A DNA stretch of 64,000 bases from Girardinichthys multiradiatus (Eukaryota > Chordata > Actinopteri > Cyprinodontiformes > Goodeidae), in NCBI RefSeq assembly GCF_021462225.1, contig NC_061804.1, positions 15,558,005-15,622,004 on the forward strand, written 5' to 3'. Below the pieces are notes generated by a model that was not told the DNA's origin, searched no databases, and was given only the letters and a program-made list of their open reading frames with translations. The translations under genes and the position numbers were made by a program. Numbering within the stretch: position 1 is the stretch's first letter; every line of letters starts with the position of its first letter. Of the stretch, positions 18,417 to 34,206 are shown piece after piece.

Positions 18417-19640
18417 CAGGGGTTGGACAATGAAACTGAAACACCTGTCATTTTAGTGTGGGAGGTTTCATGGCTAAATTGGACCAGCCCGGTAGCCAGT
18501 CTTCATTGATTGCACATTGCACCAGTAAGAGCAGAGTGTGAAGGTTCAATTAGCAAGGTAAGAGCACAGTTTTGCTCAAAATATTGAAATGCACACAACA
18601 TTATGGGTGACATACCAGAGTTCAAAAGAGGACAAATTGTTGGTGCACGGCTTGCTGGCGCATCTGTGACCAAGACAGCAAGTCTTTGTGATGTATCAAG
18701 AGCCACGGTATCCAGGGTAATGTCAGCATACCACCAAGAAGGACGAACCACATCCAACAGGATTAATTGTGGACGCAAGAGGAATCTGTCTGAGAGGGAT
18801 GTTCAGGTGCTAACCCGGATTGTATCCAAAAAACATAAAACCACGGCTGCCCAAATCATGGCAGAATTAAATGTGCACCTCAACTCTCCTGTTTCCACCA
18901 GAACTGTCCGTCGGGAGCTCCACAGGGTCAATACACACGGCCTGGCTGCTATAGCCAAACCTTTGGTCACTCATGCCAATGCCAAACGTCAGTTTCAATG
19001 GTGCAAGGAGCACAAATCTTGGGCTGTGGACAATGTGAAACATGTATTGTTCTCTGATGAGTCCACCTTTACTCTTTTCCCCACATCCGGGAGACTTAAG
19101 GTGTGGAGAAGCCCCAAAGAAGCGTACCACCCAGACTGTTGCATGCCCAGAATGAAGCATGGGGGTGGATCAGTGATGGTGTGGGCTGCCATATCATGGC
19201 ATTCCCTTACTTGTGCTAGATGGGCGCGTCACTGCCAAGGACTACCGAACCATTCTTGAGGACCATGTGCATCCAATGGTTCAAACATTGTATCCTGAAG
19301 GCGGTGCCGTGTATCAGGATGACAATGCACCAATACACACAGCAAGACTGGTGAAGGATTGGTTTGATGAACATGAAAGTGAAGTTGAACATCTCCCATG
19401 ACCTGCACAGTCACCAGATCTAAATATTATTGAGCCACTTTGGGGTGTTTTGGAGGAGCGAGTCAGGAAACGTTTTCCTCCACCAGTATCACGTAGTGAC
19501 CTGGCCACTATCCTGCAAGAAGAATGGCTTAAAATCCCTCTGACCACTGTGCAGGACTTGTATATGTCATTCCCAAGATGAATTGACGCTGTATTGGCCG
19601 CAAAAGGAGGCCCTACACCATACTAATAAATTATTGTTAG
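18417..19640 (+). mobile_element. Tc1-like DD36E transposon, 3' end lost
   Basis: A TA at 18415-18416 precedes a terminal sequence beginning CAGGGGTTGGACAATG, followed by leader and a full-length but interrupted transposase. A matching inverted terminal repeat is not found after the transposase stop (19626), where sequence diverges after about 19640, so the right end is deleted or unrecognisable. The element sits inside the last gabrg2 intron in the same orientation as the gene. Confidence 0.8.
18603..19626 (+). pseudogene. Tc1-like DD36E transposase, nearly complete but broken
   Basis: The frame opens MGDIPEFKRGQIVGARLAG with a helix-turn-helix (KTASLCDVSRATVSRV) and second DNA-binding helix region (RTVRRELHRV). 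Catalytic blocks: LFSDES (about 19050), YQDDNAP (about 19311) and NIIEPLW (about 19424). The spacing from the second catalytic Asp to Glu is 36 residues, matching the DD36E group of Tc1/mariner transposases (named Incomer in the literature). GGGSVMVW is intact. Breaks: a frameshift near 19200-19215, a TGA where Trp is expected at about 19399 and a TGA at about 19579. Ends GGPTPY-stop. Decay is modest, so the insertion is not very old. Confidence 0.85.
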
Positions 19641-19849
19641 TTGTTCAGACCTCTTTGATAATTCGTAAAACTGATTAATCTGAATGTGGATATGCAGAAA
19701 ACCTTCTATAAATGTATATAATGAAATTGCATTGTGAGGAGAAATCCCAGTGCAGATCTGATATATAATGTTGGAACATGTCTCTCTTGAAAACGAAATT
19801 CATTTTTCAATGAGATTTATCCAGTATAAATAACTGTCAATCATTATAT

Positions 19850-20057
19850 ATAGACATACCGTGTTAAGTTAATTGGTCACTCTAAATTGCCCTTAGGTGT
19901 ATGAATGAGTGTGTGCGTGGTTGTTTGTGTGTTGCCCTGCGATGGATTGGCGACCTGTCCAGGGTGTACCCCGCCTCTCACCCATAGACTGCTGGAGATA
20001 GACACCAGCTTCCCCGTGACCCACTATGGAATAAGCGGTAGAAAATGACTGACTATA
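19850..20057 (+). repeat. Abundant teleost dispersed repeat fragment
   Basis: The sequence aattggtcactctaaattgccc, then gccctgcgatggattggcgacctgtccagggtgtaccccgcct (19934-19976), then cccactatggaataagcggtagaaaatgac is a fragment I recognise as very common in fish genomes, often near the 3' end of RTE-type LINEs. I cannot assign the family. Confidence 0.55.
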
Positions 20058-22364
<2,307 letters not shown>

Positions 22365-23884
22365 GCATAGGATTGTTCCCAGCCATTCCATTATGATTTT
22401 CTGTATGCTCAGCGCCAGCAAGTGACATTTAAAAGAAAGAGACCCACTGAAATACTCCAAAACTTCAACAGATTTGTTACATTTCTGTTATTTAATTCCC
22501 TTTGAACTTCCACTTCTTTTCAGATAACCTTGACAGACATTGCACACGTTGTAGCACTGCATTTTATTAGTGTGGAATGCAAAAGCATTGATTCTGCTAG
22601 GGATTACTACAACCTATTTTTTTTACATTAGCTTGAGACAATTCTTCTGAAAGATAGTCTTAAATTACATAGCTATACAGAATTAATTCGACATCAAGTT
22701 TGTTTGCTATCAGACATTTATAGAATACAATTAAAAACAACAAATATGAGAAAGAGAAAATAGCTAATTTTATCGATTAATTTTAAGTTCATATAATTAA
22801 ACTACTGGATGTAAAAAACCATTGCAGAGCAAAAAATACATTTTAAGATAAATGTAAAAAAAAAATAATTTGCATTATGTCTTGACTATAACTATCAAAT
22901 CTTATGTTGAAATTATCTATTTCAAATCTTTTAAAATTTGTAGTCACATTTTATTTTTTATTCATAGAAGCAAAACATCTGAGGCACTTTAAAAGAGCTA
23001 TGTTGGAGTGTCTTCAGTAAACATTTCATGTGTGGTCAGAGTGCAATAATGCTTTACATGGACAATGCTCAGCTGTACAGACACTGTATATATTTTATTA
23101 TTAGTTAGTGGTTTGCCTCTATTGCATGCACCTTTCAGGCCAAAAAAAACCCAGCATATCTTATGGTCTTCTACTGTTGGCTATGGTAACTACAAAAGGA
23201 ACAAAAACAAGCAATTTCAACACATTTAATAAACATTTTGTATGAAAACTACAAAATTAAATCTTAAAAAAGTCTCTAAATATCTTTTTATTTTAAGGTA
23301 TTACCTTTGCACACAGGTGGGAAGATCAGCACAGTATTTAAGCAAAAATATCACAAATAATTGTTATCCCCCTACAAGAATTACCCAATTGCATCAAAAA
23401 CACTGACCCTTCATGGCCACATCCATTTGCCCTGAAAAGTACTCATTAACATGAAGATACTCTGTTTCTACAATAGGGTATTTAAGAGAAACTGGGCTGA
23501 AAGAACTAATAGTTTTCCCCTTTGCTATAGGAGTGATAGCTGCAGCTGCACAACTGGAGATGAGCTTTTTGCTTTCAAGTTAAGGACTCAAAATTTATCT
23601 ACATATCAGAACAAATGTGAATCAAGGCAGCTTCAAGGTAATTAGAAATATCTGCAGTTTTATTTGACATCCTTTAAAAAAACCTAAATTATTACAAGGC
23701 TGCTTTTCTGAGAATAGATGTGTATGATGTGTTATCCGGTGTCTCTTGTCTCTGCCAATAATCACGTTGGGAATGTAAGTCTCTGCATACAGTCAAAAAG
23801 GAAAAAAACTTTTAAGGTGTCATGAAAAGGCCTGTATTCTTTGGTCTTTATTTTTGTTAAGGTTTGCTTGAATGTGCAATAAAA
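22365..23884 (+). other. Probable gabrg2 3' UTR, candidate polyadenylation signal at 23879-23884
   Basis: AT-rich sequence after the stop without repeats. An AATAAA at 23879-23884 lies 1.5 kb after the stop; another candidate is at 23229. Which is used cannot be told from sequence. Confidence 0.4.
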
Positions 23885-25948
23885 GGAAATCCTGTAATGG
23901 ACTCAAACATAAACCCCATACCACTCAGTTTTGTTAGACACCAGTATGCAACATACAGTGCTACAGTATGATTTGTAAACTGATACAGAAAGCATGTAAA
24001 TAACATTGTCTATGTACATAAATAATAAAAAAAAAACACTTGTCAGGCCTTTGGCATTTTCTAAAAGGGTATATATATTTTGTAATTGTAACATTGCTAC
24101 ACTATATCAATCCACACTATACTATATTTATTGTTTATGCTGGACTGACCATGCAACATACTTGATGGGGGAGGGTGGGTAGGATTGTGCAATGGGTTAT
24201 TTATTTATTTACATATCTGTTGATGGTATTATTTTTAATTTCTAAAAATGCATCTTATGCTTTTCATATAGCCCCTTAAAAGAAACACAGAATGCTGTCA
24301 TCTATATCAAAGATACATTATTGTTCAATGTGTCAATAGAACTTGAGCTTATTTATCTTGTGTTTTCTATGTTGTGATCAATGTACACATTACTGTCACA
24401 AAGGCCTGTCAAACTGTTCTATTTGTTGAGTGACTTCCAACATTATACTTCGTGCTGCTTCTGAGTTGTAGATTTTATTTAGATGACTAAAAAAACGCAA
24501 GAGTTCCGAAGACAAAAGAAGAAGAACATTGATTTTTTAATATATTTTTTCACATTTTCCACCAAAATTCATTCAATTTTTTGCCCTGGTCATGGCTTTT
24601 ACCATAAGACATCAGTCCAATTACCAGTATACATTTCTACTAGTAAATGGTTTATATCATATTTCCCATATTCCTTTCTCATTTGTCTAAAATGGTGGTT
24701 CTACTGTGTTCCACTAAGTAGTCCAAACCTGTTGTCAGTGTCTATGTATGCTATTTCCCACATCTTTAGGGACATGAGATTGTCATTAGTATGATAGATT
24801 TGTAATAATCAGTGAAGGCCGTGCCACAATGACATGCAAGTGTAGAGAATACATTTGGTGTTGTTTTTTAAAATAACTTCTTTAGAAACTAATCTGGATT
24901 TTCGAGCTCACCTGAATTGCGACACTTCCATTATAGTTTACTATCTTAGTTTCTCTTCAAAAAGTGGTACAATGTCAAATCAAAATTGTCAAGAAAGTTA
25001 TGCAATGGGTAACATGAAAACAAAATTGATTAAATCTACTCAGTGTGAGAGGTCCAATTGGTAGACATTTGTGCCTAATAATGGATTTCTTCAAATGCCG
25101 ACATTGAGGTATAGGTTGAGGCCTATTCATACTATTTTTACTATACTTCTGTTTGATATCAAGATGTGTGTGAAGTACTGATGCAGGTTTAGACTCCATA
25201 GCATGCCTGCTAAATAAATATCACTCTAAAAGGTTGAAAAGGACTGGACTTATTTCATCTGCTTGCAATCTTTTGTCTTCGCAGACATCATCATTCACTC
25301 TACATGTTTTTAAAAATGTGATGTTTATTTTGGGACCAATGGGTAAAACATAAAGTACATGAGCAGCACATGTAGATATTTTGTGTTATCAATGTTATAA
25401 AACTGCAGAAAACAAAATAAGAAACACTGGACATGCAGGGTTTTGCAAAAGATATCCAATGGCAAAATAATTCTGCTGAGATTCTCATCTTTACAATATT
25501 AGTTGCTTTGTGTTTATATCTGATTATTGTGCTGAAGAGGCACTGATCAAATCTGACAGGGTCTAGATATTATATTACAAACCTTATTCAAAAAATTCAT
25601 TTTCATGAGAAAATATAGCACATAGTTGTGAAATTTTATAATAAAATGGTTGCATTTGTCTGTGTGCAGTTGGTCTTGTTCATTCATGTTTACTATTGGT
25701 ATGTACAAAACCTTTAGTCAGAGTAAGAACACTTTCAAAAATTTTACGTGTAATGCTTTATTTCTTTCAGTTATCAAAATGCAGTGAAAGAGACTTTCCT
25801 TTGCCTTCCAAACAGGATAAAGACACTCGGCACAGGTTTTGAAGACATTCGGCTGGTTGGTTGTTTTAAACATTTTGAAAAACTAATTACAGATTTTCTG
25901 TGGATGTTGGCTTACTCAAATTCTTCTGTCTTTTCATATCATCCCAAA
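23885..25948. other. No recognised feature (possible extended 3' UTR)
   Basis: AT-rich; contains further AATAAA motifs (for example about 25213 and 25641). No gene or repeat supported. Confidence 0.4.
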
Positions 25949-27417
25949 CAATTCAATTCAGTTTATTTATATAGTGCCAATTCACAATATATGTCGTCTC
26001 AAGGCACTTCACAAAAGTCAGGTACATAAATTCCAATTAATCCTAATCATTGAACAGTGCAGTCAGATTCAGTTATTTATTCAAATAGATAGAAAAAACT
26101 TTTTATCCAAAGGAAACCCAGCAGGTTGCATCGAGTCAGAGACTTATAGCATTCACTCTTCCTGGATGAGCATGTAGAGACAGTGGACAGTCACTGGCGT
26201 TGACTTTGAAGCAATCCCTCATACTGAACATGCATGTAGCGACAGTGGAGAGGAAAAACTCCCTTTTAACAGGAAGAAACCTCCAGCTGAACCAGGCTCA
26301 GTGTGAGCGGCCATCTGCCACGACCGACTGGGGGTTTGAGAGAACAGAGCAGAGACAAAAAAAGAACACAGAAGCACTGAGCCAGGAGTACTTTCTATGG
26401 GAAGGAAATGTAAATGTTAATGAATGTAGCTCCTTTTGTCGTTTCATCTAGAAAGAAAGAACAGAGTAACTCTGAGCCAATTTTCAAGGTTAGAGTCTGA
26501 AAGAGAGCACATATAATTAGTTAGAGTAAAAGCTCAGTCAATTGCCATGTCTAGGAGCAAGAAAGGGTTAAACACTGAAAGACAGGGCCATGTGGATCAG
26601 CGGTAGAGGGTGAGCATTAAGTTGTTGCCAGCAGAAGCTTGGACGATGCCCCTCTCCAGAAAGGTGTCACAGGTAGACACCGAGTCAGGCCAGGTGTAGC
26701 TTCTAGGAAGAGAAAAGAGAAAGAACAAAGTTAAAAGCTGAAATAACAGCAAATAATGCAAAATTGGAGAGCAGTGTGAGAATGTAACAAAGAGAGTGAA
26801 AGTAGTCATTATGTCCTCCAGCAGCCTAAGCCTATAGCAGCGTAACTACAGAGATAGCTCAGGATAACCTAAGCCACTCTAACTATAAGATTTATCAAAA
26901 AGGAAGGTTTTAAGCTTAGCCTTAAAAGTAGACGGGGTGTCTGCATCATGGACTAAAACTGGAACCTGGTTCCACAGGAGAGGAGCCTGATAACTAAACA
27001 ATCTGACTCCCATTCTACTTCTAGAAACTTTTGGAAGCACCAGTAAACCTGCAGTCCGAGAACGAAGTGTTCTGTTAGGAGTATATGGAACAATCAGATC
27101 TCTTATATATATATGATGGGGCTAGATCATTAAGGGCTTTATATGCGGGAAGGAGAATTTTAAATTATATTCTGGATTTAACAGGGAGCCAATAAAGGGA
27201 AGCTAAAATAGAATAAATAGGATCTCTTTTTAATTTCCATCAGAACTCTTGCTGCAGCATTTGGAATCAGCTGAAGGCTTTTAATTACATTTTGTGGACA
27301 TCCTGATAGTAAAGAATTGCAATACTCCCGCCTTGAAGTAACAAATGCATGGACTAGTTTTTCAGCGTCACTCCTGTATAGGATATTTCTAATCTAAACA
27401 GACTTGATGTTGAGTTC
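25949..27417 (-). repeat. Dispersed fish repeat, copy 2 (minus orientation, longer)
   Basis: It starts at an L2-like tail (caattcagtttatttatatagtgcc at 25952) and matches 4466-5359 in reverse orientation up to about 26850, then extends another 570 bases (landmarks aaggttttaagcttagcc at 26904, attaagggctttatatgcgg at 27129, cttgctgcagcatttggaatcag at 27248). The long form is a sequence I recognise as highly repeated in cyprinodontiform and cichlid fish, but I cannot place it in a class. No credible protein is encoded. Confidence 0.7.
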
Positions 27418-28109
27418 CTTCTGCTACAGAAAATTATGAGATTCCCACTCAGTCGAGAAGATCGGCTTCCATTTTTCTTTAACCGAACTCATGTCCCTTC
27501 CATTATAGTTGGGTTCCTTGTTTACATGCTGGAGGTGTTTTTTGCAGTAACCATTTGATGAAGACCACTTCTCCAAACAGTAGATAGGTGTAGATGTGAG
27601 CATACTAGTTGGTGCTGTCAATGGTTGCTATAAGATCAGAGCTTATAATCACTGCTGAATAACTTATTTTTCTTGAAATAAGCCCCATCTTCTTCTGCAC
27701 AAAGTTTCCTTGGCTGTCTGTTGCATCCAAGAACCTCAGTGTTGCCCATTTCATTTAGTTTCTCCGAAAAGAGCTTACAGATCACCTTTTAAAACTTCAG
27801 TCTGTGTCAAAGAACAAGAGTGACTTTGACAAAAGGTTAACAAGTTGCTGTGTTCAGCAGTGCCATTATATTTCAAATATAAAGATGCATAATTTTGTAA
27901 GGAGATAGCATGAATGAGATAGAAAAAACAGTTTTGGTTAAGTAAAAAAATAAAAAAACTAAGGGGATAAAAACTCAGAGCAACCCAATTTTCCTGGCTA
28001 AACAGTATTTCTACTTTCATTTTTAGATGCTGCAGAAACTAAAACTCATCTTAACCCCATCTTATTATCATTTTGTTCAAGATAGATCTGACCCACATAT
28101 AGAACACTC
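27418..28109. other. No recognised feature
   Basis: No supported gene or repeat. Confidence 0.35.
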
Positions 28110-28885
28110 AGAAGCACAACTGAATTAGTGAAAGGTGTTTTATTTACAAAGTTATCCTGGAACATGAACGGTAGAATCGCCAACTGCATGGAAAGAGGGG
28201 AAGGAGAACTGGTAAAAACAAGAACTACAATCTTGAGGAATAAACGAGGAGTAATTATGTTAATGGTAGAACGGCTTACTAAGTGAGTGGAATTAGGTCG
28301 CCAGGGGGTAGAGGGAGTCGGGACCCAGGTGTGTGAAGCGTAGAAAATCCAGATGGTTTCCTTGAGCTGTAGAGTGAGTTCTGGTGAGTTCAGGAGTTAA
28401 TTCAATGTTGAGGTACTTGCGTTGGAGGGTGGACAGGGTACGCTTCTGCCTTGGTTCAGGAGATGGAGGGTAACAGGAAGCTGCCAGCTTGGTACTTGGA
28501 AATGAAATCCAAACAAAATCCACCAAACATAGGTAATCTTGATCATCCAGAAACTTCTGGAACTGAAGTCAAAGTTCAAAGAAGAATGCTCAGAAGGTTC
28601 AGGTTTCTGCCTGCGAAGAAACATAAACAATATCAGCTTAGTGACAAAGAACGAAGCATAGCTTAGAAGTGGCTGAGCTTGTTACTACTGAGGGCAAACA
28701 CTCTGGCATCGAAGTGCTGGCAGCCTCCTGCTTAAATACTGCTCCAATGCAATCAGCAGATCAGTCGCACCTGTCACCCAGCACACCTGAGAAATTCCAG
28801 CACCATCTGGAAACTGAAAACAAAGTGCAGACAAAAACACAAACACAGACACAGAAACCAAAACCCCGACACTTATTCACTTATT
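28110..28885. repeat. Candidate dispersed repeat, non-autonomous
   Basis: The block has a higher GC content than its flanks, begins with gtgttttatttacaaag and ends with a run of tandem acacaaacacagacacagaaacc and aaaccccgacac (28830-28871). The middle (acacctgagaaattccagcac, agcagatcagtcgcacctg) resembles a class of fish repeats with the same layout as 45893-46312. Class and ends are not determined. Confidence 0.35.
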
Positions 28886-30178
28886 TGTTGGATTGAGGAT
28901 CCAGCATGCTGTTTAGAGATTCGTGTTTTTTCAGCAATTATAAATCGTTAAGACTTTTTTTCCCCCCTGTATTTTCAATCTTAATAACATTTGTGCCGTT
29001 TATTTTAAAACCTTGTCAAACCCCACAATTGGTATGATTGCAGAGGTAGGATGAGGTGATTAACGTGGAGAGCTATGTTATTTTTCTAACTGCATGCATA
29101 TCTCCATCTGAATCTACCTGATCACTTCTTTTTGGTAAGTCATTTAATGAGAATAAAGTAATTTCTGATGAGGACAATTTACTTGAGCAGGTGTTCAGGT
29201 CTTTGAAAAGAAGAAAACTTGCTGTTTCTGACAGGTTATGCTGACACAGATTACATAGCTACAATCCTGCAAAGAAGATTTATATAATTTTAGACATACT
29301 GCTTTTGATGTGCCTTTATAATAAGATACATATGTTTATTATCACAAACTTTCAAGGTGAAACTGCCAGGGAAGAGTGACTTAACTGATATGTAGGGATA
29401 AATGTGCTGACTTGTTTAAAGTTTGTTGTGTAGAACCTTGAAATTGCATCACAGAGTCCTGAACTCAACTTTCTTGAACACCTTTAATATGACTTAGAGT
29501 GGAGGCTGCAATTCTGGCTTTCTCATCTAACTATGAACACATTCATAAACCTTGTGTAAGATGTTTACAGAATAGTTAAAATTGCTATTGCTGGCAATGG
29601 TGGGCCCATTTATAAACTGGACTTTATAGATTAGGAATAGGATGTCATCAAAGTCCATGTACATGTAAAACTAGACAGACAAATAATTTTGGCAATTTAA
29701 AGAAATTCTACGAGTCACGTTTCAATCTATCCATCCATTTTCTATACTCATGTACCCTTGTAGGGTTGCAGGACAAATCTAGGGCCAATTTAATTTTTAA
29801 TTGAGTTTCATAAAGTATATATATATGTAGATCAGTGAATGTCAGCCTTTTCTCCTGTAGTTGCTTATGGGAAGCTCCTTGGCTCTCCAAAGTCCAACTA
29901 ATTACGGTAGGCTTAGTTGAAAGTCTCTTGGAGACAATTTACTGTCAGTCTCAGAATAGAAAGGAACTTGTTTGGTGGGCCTTAAAAGCACCAAAAGAAA
30001 TGTATTACAAGACACATGGATAAAAGTGTCACACAGTAGGAAAAAGAAGTACAGCAGAGTTATAAAGTGCAACAAATAACTAAAGATGACATGAAATGGT
30101 GTAACAACATGCTACAGCATAATTCGTATTTACATGCATTTAAATGTAGGAAAATTAATTAACTTAAAATTCAAAATG
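28886..30178. other. No recognised gene; small repeat relic near 29727-29790
   Basis: The sequence ctatccatccattttctata (29727-29746) followed by gtagggttgcagg is a relic of a very common fish repeat end. Nothing else is supported. Confidence 0.35.
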
Positions 30179-30180
30179 TA

Positions 30181-31787
30181 CAGTGCCTTGCGAAAGTATT
30201 CGGCTCCCTTGAACCTTTCAACATTTTGCCACATTTCAGGCTTCAAACATAAAGATATAAAATTCTAATTTTTTGTGAAGAATCAACAAGTGGGACACAA
30301 TTGTGAAGTGGAATGAAATTTATTGGATGTGTCAAACGTTTTTAACAAATAAAAAACTGAAAAGTGGTGCGTGCAAAATTATTTGGCCCCTTTACTTTCA
30401 TTGCAGCAAACTCACTCCAGAAGTTCAGTGAGGATCTCTGAATGATCCAATGTTGTCCCAAATGACTGATGATGATAAATAGAATCCACCTGTGTGTAAT
30501 CAAGTCTCCGTATAAATGCACCTGGTCTGTGATAGTCTCAGGGTTCTATTCAAAGCGCAGAGAGCATCATGAAGACCAAGGAACACACCAGGCAGGTCCG
30601 AGATACTGTTGTGGAGACGTTTAAAACCGAATTTGGATACGAAAAGATTTCCCAAGCTTTAAACATCCCAAGGAGAAGTGTGCAAGCAATTATATTGAAA
30701 TGGAAGGAGTATCAGACCACTGCAAATCTACCAAGACCCGGCTGTCCCTCTAAAATTTAATCTCGAACAAGGAGAAGACTGATCAGAGATGCAGCCAAGA
30801 GGCCCATGATCACTCTGGATGAACTGCAGATATCTACAGCCGAGGTGGGAGAGTCTGTCCATAGGACAACAATCAGTCGTACACTGCACAAATCTGGCCT
30901 TTATGGAAGAGTGGCAAGAAGAAAGCCATTTCTCAGAGATATCCATAAAAGATCTCATTTAAAGTTTGCCACAAATAACCTGGGAGACATACCAAACATG
31001 TGGAAGAAGGTGCTCTGGTCAGATGAAACCAAAATCAAACTGTTTGGCCACAATGCAAATCTATATGTTTGGCGTAAAAGCAACACAGCTCATCACCCTC
31101 AACACACCATCCCCACTGTCAAACATGGTGGTGGCAGCATCATGGTTTGGATCTGCATTTCGTCAGCAGGGACAGGGAAGATGGTCAAAATTGATGGGAA
31201 GATGGATGGGGCCAAATACAGGACCATTCTGGAAGAAAACCTGTTGGAGTCTGCAAGAGACCTGAGACTGGGATGGAGATTTATCTTCCAACAAGACAAT
31301 AATCCAAAACATCAAGCCAAATCTACAATGGAATGGTTCACAAATAAACATATCCAGGTGTTGGAATGGCCAGGTCAAAGTCCAGACCTGAATCCAATTG
31401 AGAATCTGTGGAAAGAGCTGAAGACTGCTGTTCACGAACCCTCTCCATCCAACCTCACTGAGCTCCAGCTGTTTTGCAAGGAAGAATGGGCAATAATTTC
31501 AGTTTCTCGATGTGCAAAACTGATAGAGACAAACCCCAAGTGACTTGCAGCTGTAATTGCAGCAAAGGGTGGCACTACAAAGTATTAACGCAAGGGGGCC
31601 GAATAATATTGCACGTCCCACTTTTCTGTTTTTTATTTGTTAAACTAGTTTGACACATCCAATAAATTTCATTCCACTTCACGATTGTGTCCCACTTGTT
31701 GATTCTTCACAAAAAAATTTGAATTTTATATCTTTATGTTTGAAGCCTGAAATGTGGCAAGAGGTTGAAAAGTTCAAGGGGGCACTG
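30181..31787 (+). mobile_element. Tc1-like DD34E transposon, full length, inactive
   Basis: A complete 1607-bp element flanked by TA on both sides (30179-30180 and 31788-31789). The left terminus begins CAGTGCCTTGCGAAAGTATT; the right ends ggggggcactg. The terminal repeats are about 200 bp (30181-30390 and about 31590-31787) and each carries a second, internal copy of the outer motif (ttatttggcccc at about 30380; gggggccgaataatattgcacg at about 31595), the IR/DR layout of Sleeping Beauty-type elements. Repeats share aagtgggacacaat and caataaatttcattcc. Confidence 0.92.
30569..31588 (+). pseudogene. Tc1-like DD34E transposase with two in-frame stops
   Basis: A 340-codon frame starting MKTKEHTRQVRDTVVETF and ending GGTTKY-stop without frameshifts. 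N-terminal paired-like helix-turn-helix (YEKISQALNIPRRSVQAII), then RPGCPSKI before an in-frame TAA at about 30758, then the DDE domain with VLWSDETK (about 31012), FQQDNNPKHQAK (about 31287) and NPIENLW (about 31391); 34 residues separate the second Asp and Glu. A TGA at 31541, where Arg (CGA) is likely, is the second stop and looks like CpG decay. The main catalytic motifs are intact, so decay is slight. The 245-codon open part from 30806 lacks the DNA-binding domain. Confidence 0.9.
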
Positions 31788-31859
31788 TAAATAAAAGTGC
31801 GATGATATACAATAAAACTGACTCAAAATTTGATAGAACTGAAAAGTTTTATACTTCAA

Positions 31860-32110
31860 TGCAGTTTATTTATACAGGACAAATTAAAATTAACTCAAAT
31901 AATCTTAAGGCACTTTACAAGACAAACAGGTTAATTGATATATATTGTTGAAGACTTGCAATTTAATTAGACAGATCCAAATACAATCCAGTTTCTCCAA
32001 TTAGTCCAGTTTGATCCTAATCATGACATAGAACATTCAAATATCAGTTTATAATTCCAACAAAAAATTACGCAGGGAAGCACTGACTATTTCATTGAGT
32101 CATTTACTTT
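31860..32110 (-). repeat. Diverged copy of an L2-tailed dispersed repeat
   Basis: The opening gcagtttatttatacagg followed by cttaaggcactttacaag and, later, gatcctaatcatgac resembles the beginning of the repeat at 25949 (cagtttatttatatagtgcc, tctcaaggcacttcac, cctaatcattg). Similarity is low. Confidence 0.4.
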
Positions 32111-32326
32111 GCAGTAATATTGCCTCCTGAGCAAAAAACATACTGTACATGTCACAGGACTTTAGCAATCCAATTGGTATTACATAAATATTATGAATTA
32201 TTTAGGCCCAGCCCACACCTCAAACATTTTGATTTCTGCAGTAAATTGGACATTTTATCTCAAGACAGTCATCCAGTCAACCATGTAACATGATCAAAAA
32301 TTAAAATGACATTGAACATGTTTCCT

Positions 32327-32945
32327 GTTGGGACCCACAGCCATAAGTTACAACAGGAAATGCGGTACGGACTTTTCTGGAACTTTCAAAATAAATTGCA
32401 TTTAACCGACTTCCAGCACAACTTCAGAAGGAGGAAACGGGATAACTGTGGACTTCCTGTGACTTCACTGCACAAATAAAAGCACCGCTCTTGCAACATC
32501 CGGCCTCTTCCACTGCGGGACCAAGATAGGGGAGGCCCAGCGTGCTAATGTCTCTTTGCTGGCAAAAAGACAAACTCTTCAAACTGGATCCAAGGGTGTC
32601 ATAAGATCACGCGATCATATGCAAAGTTAAGTACGAGTGAATCACTGTTTGTGTACCCGGTGATTTCATTTATAAAGAGAGGAAATTAAGGTATAAACAT
32701 TGCTTTACTTTGTCTCTGAGGCCTGCAGAAGCAAACTGTGTCCCAGAGGATTCCCCGTAGAGACGCTGTCTCTACTAAGCCGAGTGGAGCGGTTTTCCCG
32801 GTCCGAGAGGACGACAACAGGAGCCGCATCCCGTGGTAATGTGCAGTGTGGTCAGCGGACAGAACGAGCCATCTTCCAGCCACTGCTCCGGAGGTTAGCT
32901 GGAAGCTAACCCTTTGTTCACAGAGTGGACGCACGTTCGACACTC
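32327..32945 (+). repeat. Possible LTR-retrotransposon-derived, GC-rich fragment
   Basis: A compositionally distinct block beginning tgttgggacccacagccata and containing aaataaaagcaccgct at 32474-32489 (polyadenylation-like) and a GC-rich continuation (gtagagacgctgtctctac at 32757). Beginning with TG and a poly-A signal about 150 bp in suggests an LTR with downstream leader, but I find no second LTR, target duplication or coding frame. Could also be an unclassified repeat. Confidence 0.3.
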
Positions 32946-34203
32946 AGCATTTCACATTTTAATAGATACCAGTATTGTTCCTTATAGCAAGATCAAAAGG
33001 TCTTCCCTATATAATCTATGTATGTCTCTGTACAAGAATGCCCACATTTCTTACAGCTTCTGTCTTAAGTAAAATGTTGCTATTTGTATATTCAGATGAA
33101 CAATTTACCCTTAAGCAAGCTTTGAAGGTTTATCAAATCTGAGGTGTATGAAGGTAGCTTTACTATGGGTCTGGGTCAGACTACTCAATCATTATGTGTT
33201 CTCTGTTGTACACAGCACTAAGCCGGATAAATCTATTTGTTTGATTTTACTCTGTAAATCAAATATATTTTTTTAATTTTACCTTGTGATACTGAAAGCG
33301 TTTACTGTCTGTGGCCCTCTCACACAAATAACACAAAGCATGTTTGGTAAAGTACATAAACACTCCAGATGACAAGGTTTAAAAGCACTACAAGAAAATT
33401 AAAAGGAAATATTTTAAAGCAGCAAGGTATACACATCAGAAGAAAGCTTCCTGAAACATTACTTTGCTGCCTTGTACCATGAAAGCAAAATCCACATTTT
33501 TCTCATGATGTGAATAATCCCACTTTCTAACTAACCCTTATCATTTCCAGATCAATGTGCATTTACTCTGTTCCTTATTTGCATGTAAGGCCCTGTGGGG
33601 AGAGAACGCTGCAGGTGTAGAAATGTCTAAATCTCTAATCTCTCCCTCCGAGTGGTTTCTTTTCTGTGACTAAATATGTTAAATTAAAACGCCATGCTGC
33701 TTTGGGTTACTCTGCTGATGGTGATGGTCTGGCTCACGTGGATTTAGAAAGAAAAATCAAAAAGTCTGCAGATATTCCTAATACACAAGCTACTTTGGAT
33801 TTTATAACAATGCTTCCTGTAATTTAAGATTACTTGTACCAGCTGCAGCAAAAATATAGCTCCAGTTCCAGCTCGTCACACCTACTTTTAGTTTATCTTC
33901 ACACTTAATTTAGTAGGTATACATATTTTATGTTTTCTTGTGAAGTAACATAAGATAGCTTTAACTCTCACATGAAGTTTGTTATTCTCTTATAACACCT
34001 ATCACTGAATGACTGACAGGCATATTCACAGAAGTATTAGCAACACAAGAACCACAAGAAAACAGATAAAGGCACAAGGTTGGGACGTTGGGTTGGGGGG
34101 GGGTGGAGGCCGAAGAAGAGTAAGAGAGGCTCCACAGGTTTCTGCTCGGGTGGCAGTTGTTTTAACGTGATCAGTGAAGCAAAACTCCGAACCATTCAAT
34201 TTA
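32946..34203. other. No recognised feature
   Basis: AT-rich, no supported gene; a G-run at 34096-34105. Confidence 0.4.
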
Positions 34204-34206
34204 ACT

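Noticed and set aside
32700..32943. Overlapping 69- and 85-codon frames on both strands in a GC-rich block
   Set aside because: No recognisable domain; the block is more likely repeat-derived.
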